From: Spirochaetae bacterium HGW-Spirochaetae-1
GTDB lineage: Bacteria; Spirochaetota; UBA4802; UBA5550
Assembly (NCBI GenBank): GCA_002839375.1
Contig: PGXY01000007.1
Span: 310,001-374,000 of the forward strand
DNA: 64,000 nucleotides
Direction: 5' to 3'
Shown here: piece after piece, positions 63,446 to 64,000 of the stretch
Layout: each line of letters opens with the position of its first letter
Numbering within the stretch: the first letter of the stretch is position 1
Made by a program: the position numbers and the translations under genes
Notes under the pieces: generated by a model
Seen by the model: only the letters and a program-made list of their open reading frames with translations
The model's database searches: none
Told to the model about the DNA's origin: nothing

Positions 63446-63999
63446 CTGCCCGATACGGCAAAGTACACCCCACCGTGGCTGGGATTTTTCGTTATGTCCC
63501 AGGCATACATGAGGTTCAGGATGACACGGCTGTACAGGGCCGTTAACCGCAAACCGGTCCCTCCTTTATAGTCCCATTCCCGCGTTTCCTGCCGGAACAG
63601 GCTGCCGTCGATGAAGGGGCCCATAAAAAGATAATTTTTGGAAACTTCGAATTCCAGATCCAGCCCTGCAGTGTTGATAATCTGTGCCGCAGTATAATCG
63701 CCGAAAAAACCCAGAAGGTGTTCGTTATATACATAGGCAAGGTGCATTCGATCCGCCGATGACGTGAAAAACCCGTAGTATCCGGGAACAAGCCGGAGCC
63801 ATGTCACGGGAAAAACCGGGTACTCCGCAGTGACAACGGCGTCGGCGTAAAAAATATCGTTGTATGTCTCATATCCGCCGCCGCCCTTCAGCCTGACATG
63901 CCAGGTGTCACGCCGCTTTCCCGACTCCTCACCGTTGCCCAGGGACGCTTCGCCGTTCAGCCGTATATCGGAATAAAGACGCCTTGTCTCGCCGCGGTA
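63439..63999 (-). CDS. Outer-membrane beta-barrel protein, C-terminal fragment (5' end outside window)
   Basis: About 186 residues visible. Alternating aromatic strands and a final YFAVSGSF with a C-terminal Phe, the BAM-recognition style ending. A surface-antigen (BamA/D15) type barrel is possible but not shown. Confidence 0.7.
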   Translation of the reverse strand, partial: YRGETRRLYSDIRLNGEASLGNGEESGKRRDTWHVRLKGGGGYETYNDIFYADAVVTAEYPVFPVTWLRLVPGYYGFFTSSADRMHLAYVYNEHLLGFFGDYTAAQIINTAGLDLEFEVSKNYLFMGPFIDGSLFRQETREWDYKGGTGLRLTALYSRVILNLMYAWDITKNPSHGGVYFAVSGSF

Positions 64000-64000
64000 A

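Overview
The window is a bacterial chromosome segment with densely packed genes on both strands. Outer-membrane barrel proteins (FadL-like, a small barrel protein, a C-terminal barrel fragment), lipoproteins, a LolA-like protein and Lgt indicate a diderm. The mix of proteins (CBS/PAS/Fis regulator, slr1658/slr1659-type partner-switch pair, TPR membrane proteins, relaxed lipobox) looks most like a spirochaete or a relative. That is an impression from protein style, not proof. No phage, insertion sequence or CRISPR array was seen.

Layout. 1-4.9 kb: 3' part of ilvD, a PolB-type 3'-5' exonuclease, a HEAT-repeat protein, a five-domain ribosomal protein S1. 4.9-14.1 kb: seven genes read leftward, close together, behind one near-consensus promoter. 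They encode two paralogous membrane-anchored TPR proteins ending in a degraded Mrr-type nuclease fold, a cNMP-like/P-loop/degenerate-patatin protein, a four-helix membrane protein, a STAS protein, a six-hairpin-glycosidase-like protein and a ParB-like protein. This is the best candidate in the window for an undescribed system. 14.2-26.5 kb: tRNA-Ala, greA, a 42-residue small ORF, rseC-like, an M16 peptidase pair, lgt, an EamA transporter, rpmE-rho, and dapA-dapB followed by a CBS/PAS/Fis regulator. 26.5-39.1 kb: a large lipoprotein, a group with a LolA-like protein, rsmE, thiS, a ThiD2-ThiE fusion and a radical SAM protein, then a partner-switch pair, aroH/aroA, thiC and a WecG/TagA glycosyltransferase.

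39-56 kb is an accessory, surface-polysaccharide-like region. It holds a GAF-PP2C phosphatase, a YefM-YoeB toxin-antitoxin pair, a heptad-repeat membrane protein, rmlA, WbqC, a GT2 transferase and a leftward cassette (radical SAM/SPASM, ATP-grasp-HAD fusion, two methyltransferases). It continues with an SMR-type transporter, two more methyltransferases, an MNT-HEPN pair, a RffA/WecE aminotransferase and a GT-C-like membrane protein. Much of 43-49.5 kb is visibly AT-richer than its surroundings, and a 32-base repeat occurs near each toxin-antitoxin pair. 56-64 kb: outer-membrane proteins, two palindromic repeats, pyrG, a PilZ protein with an unknown partner, and the end of an outer-membrane barrel gene.

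Working together: dapA/dapB, aroH/aroA, the thi genes and ilvD are core biosynthesis. The STAS protein, the slr1658/1659 pair and the PP2C phosphatase suggest several partner-switching circuits. RmlA and RffA/WecE could supply a dTDP-amino sugar to the surface-glycan genes.
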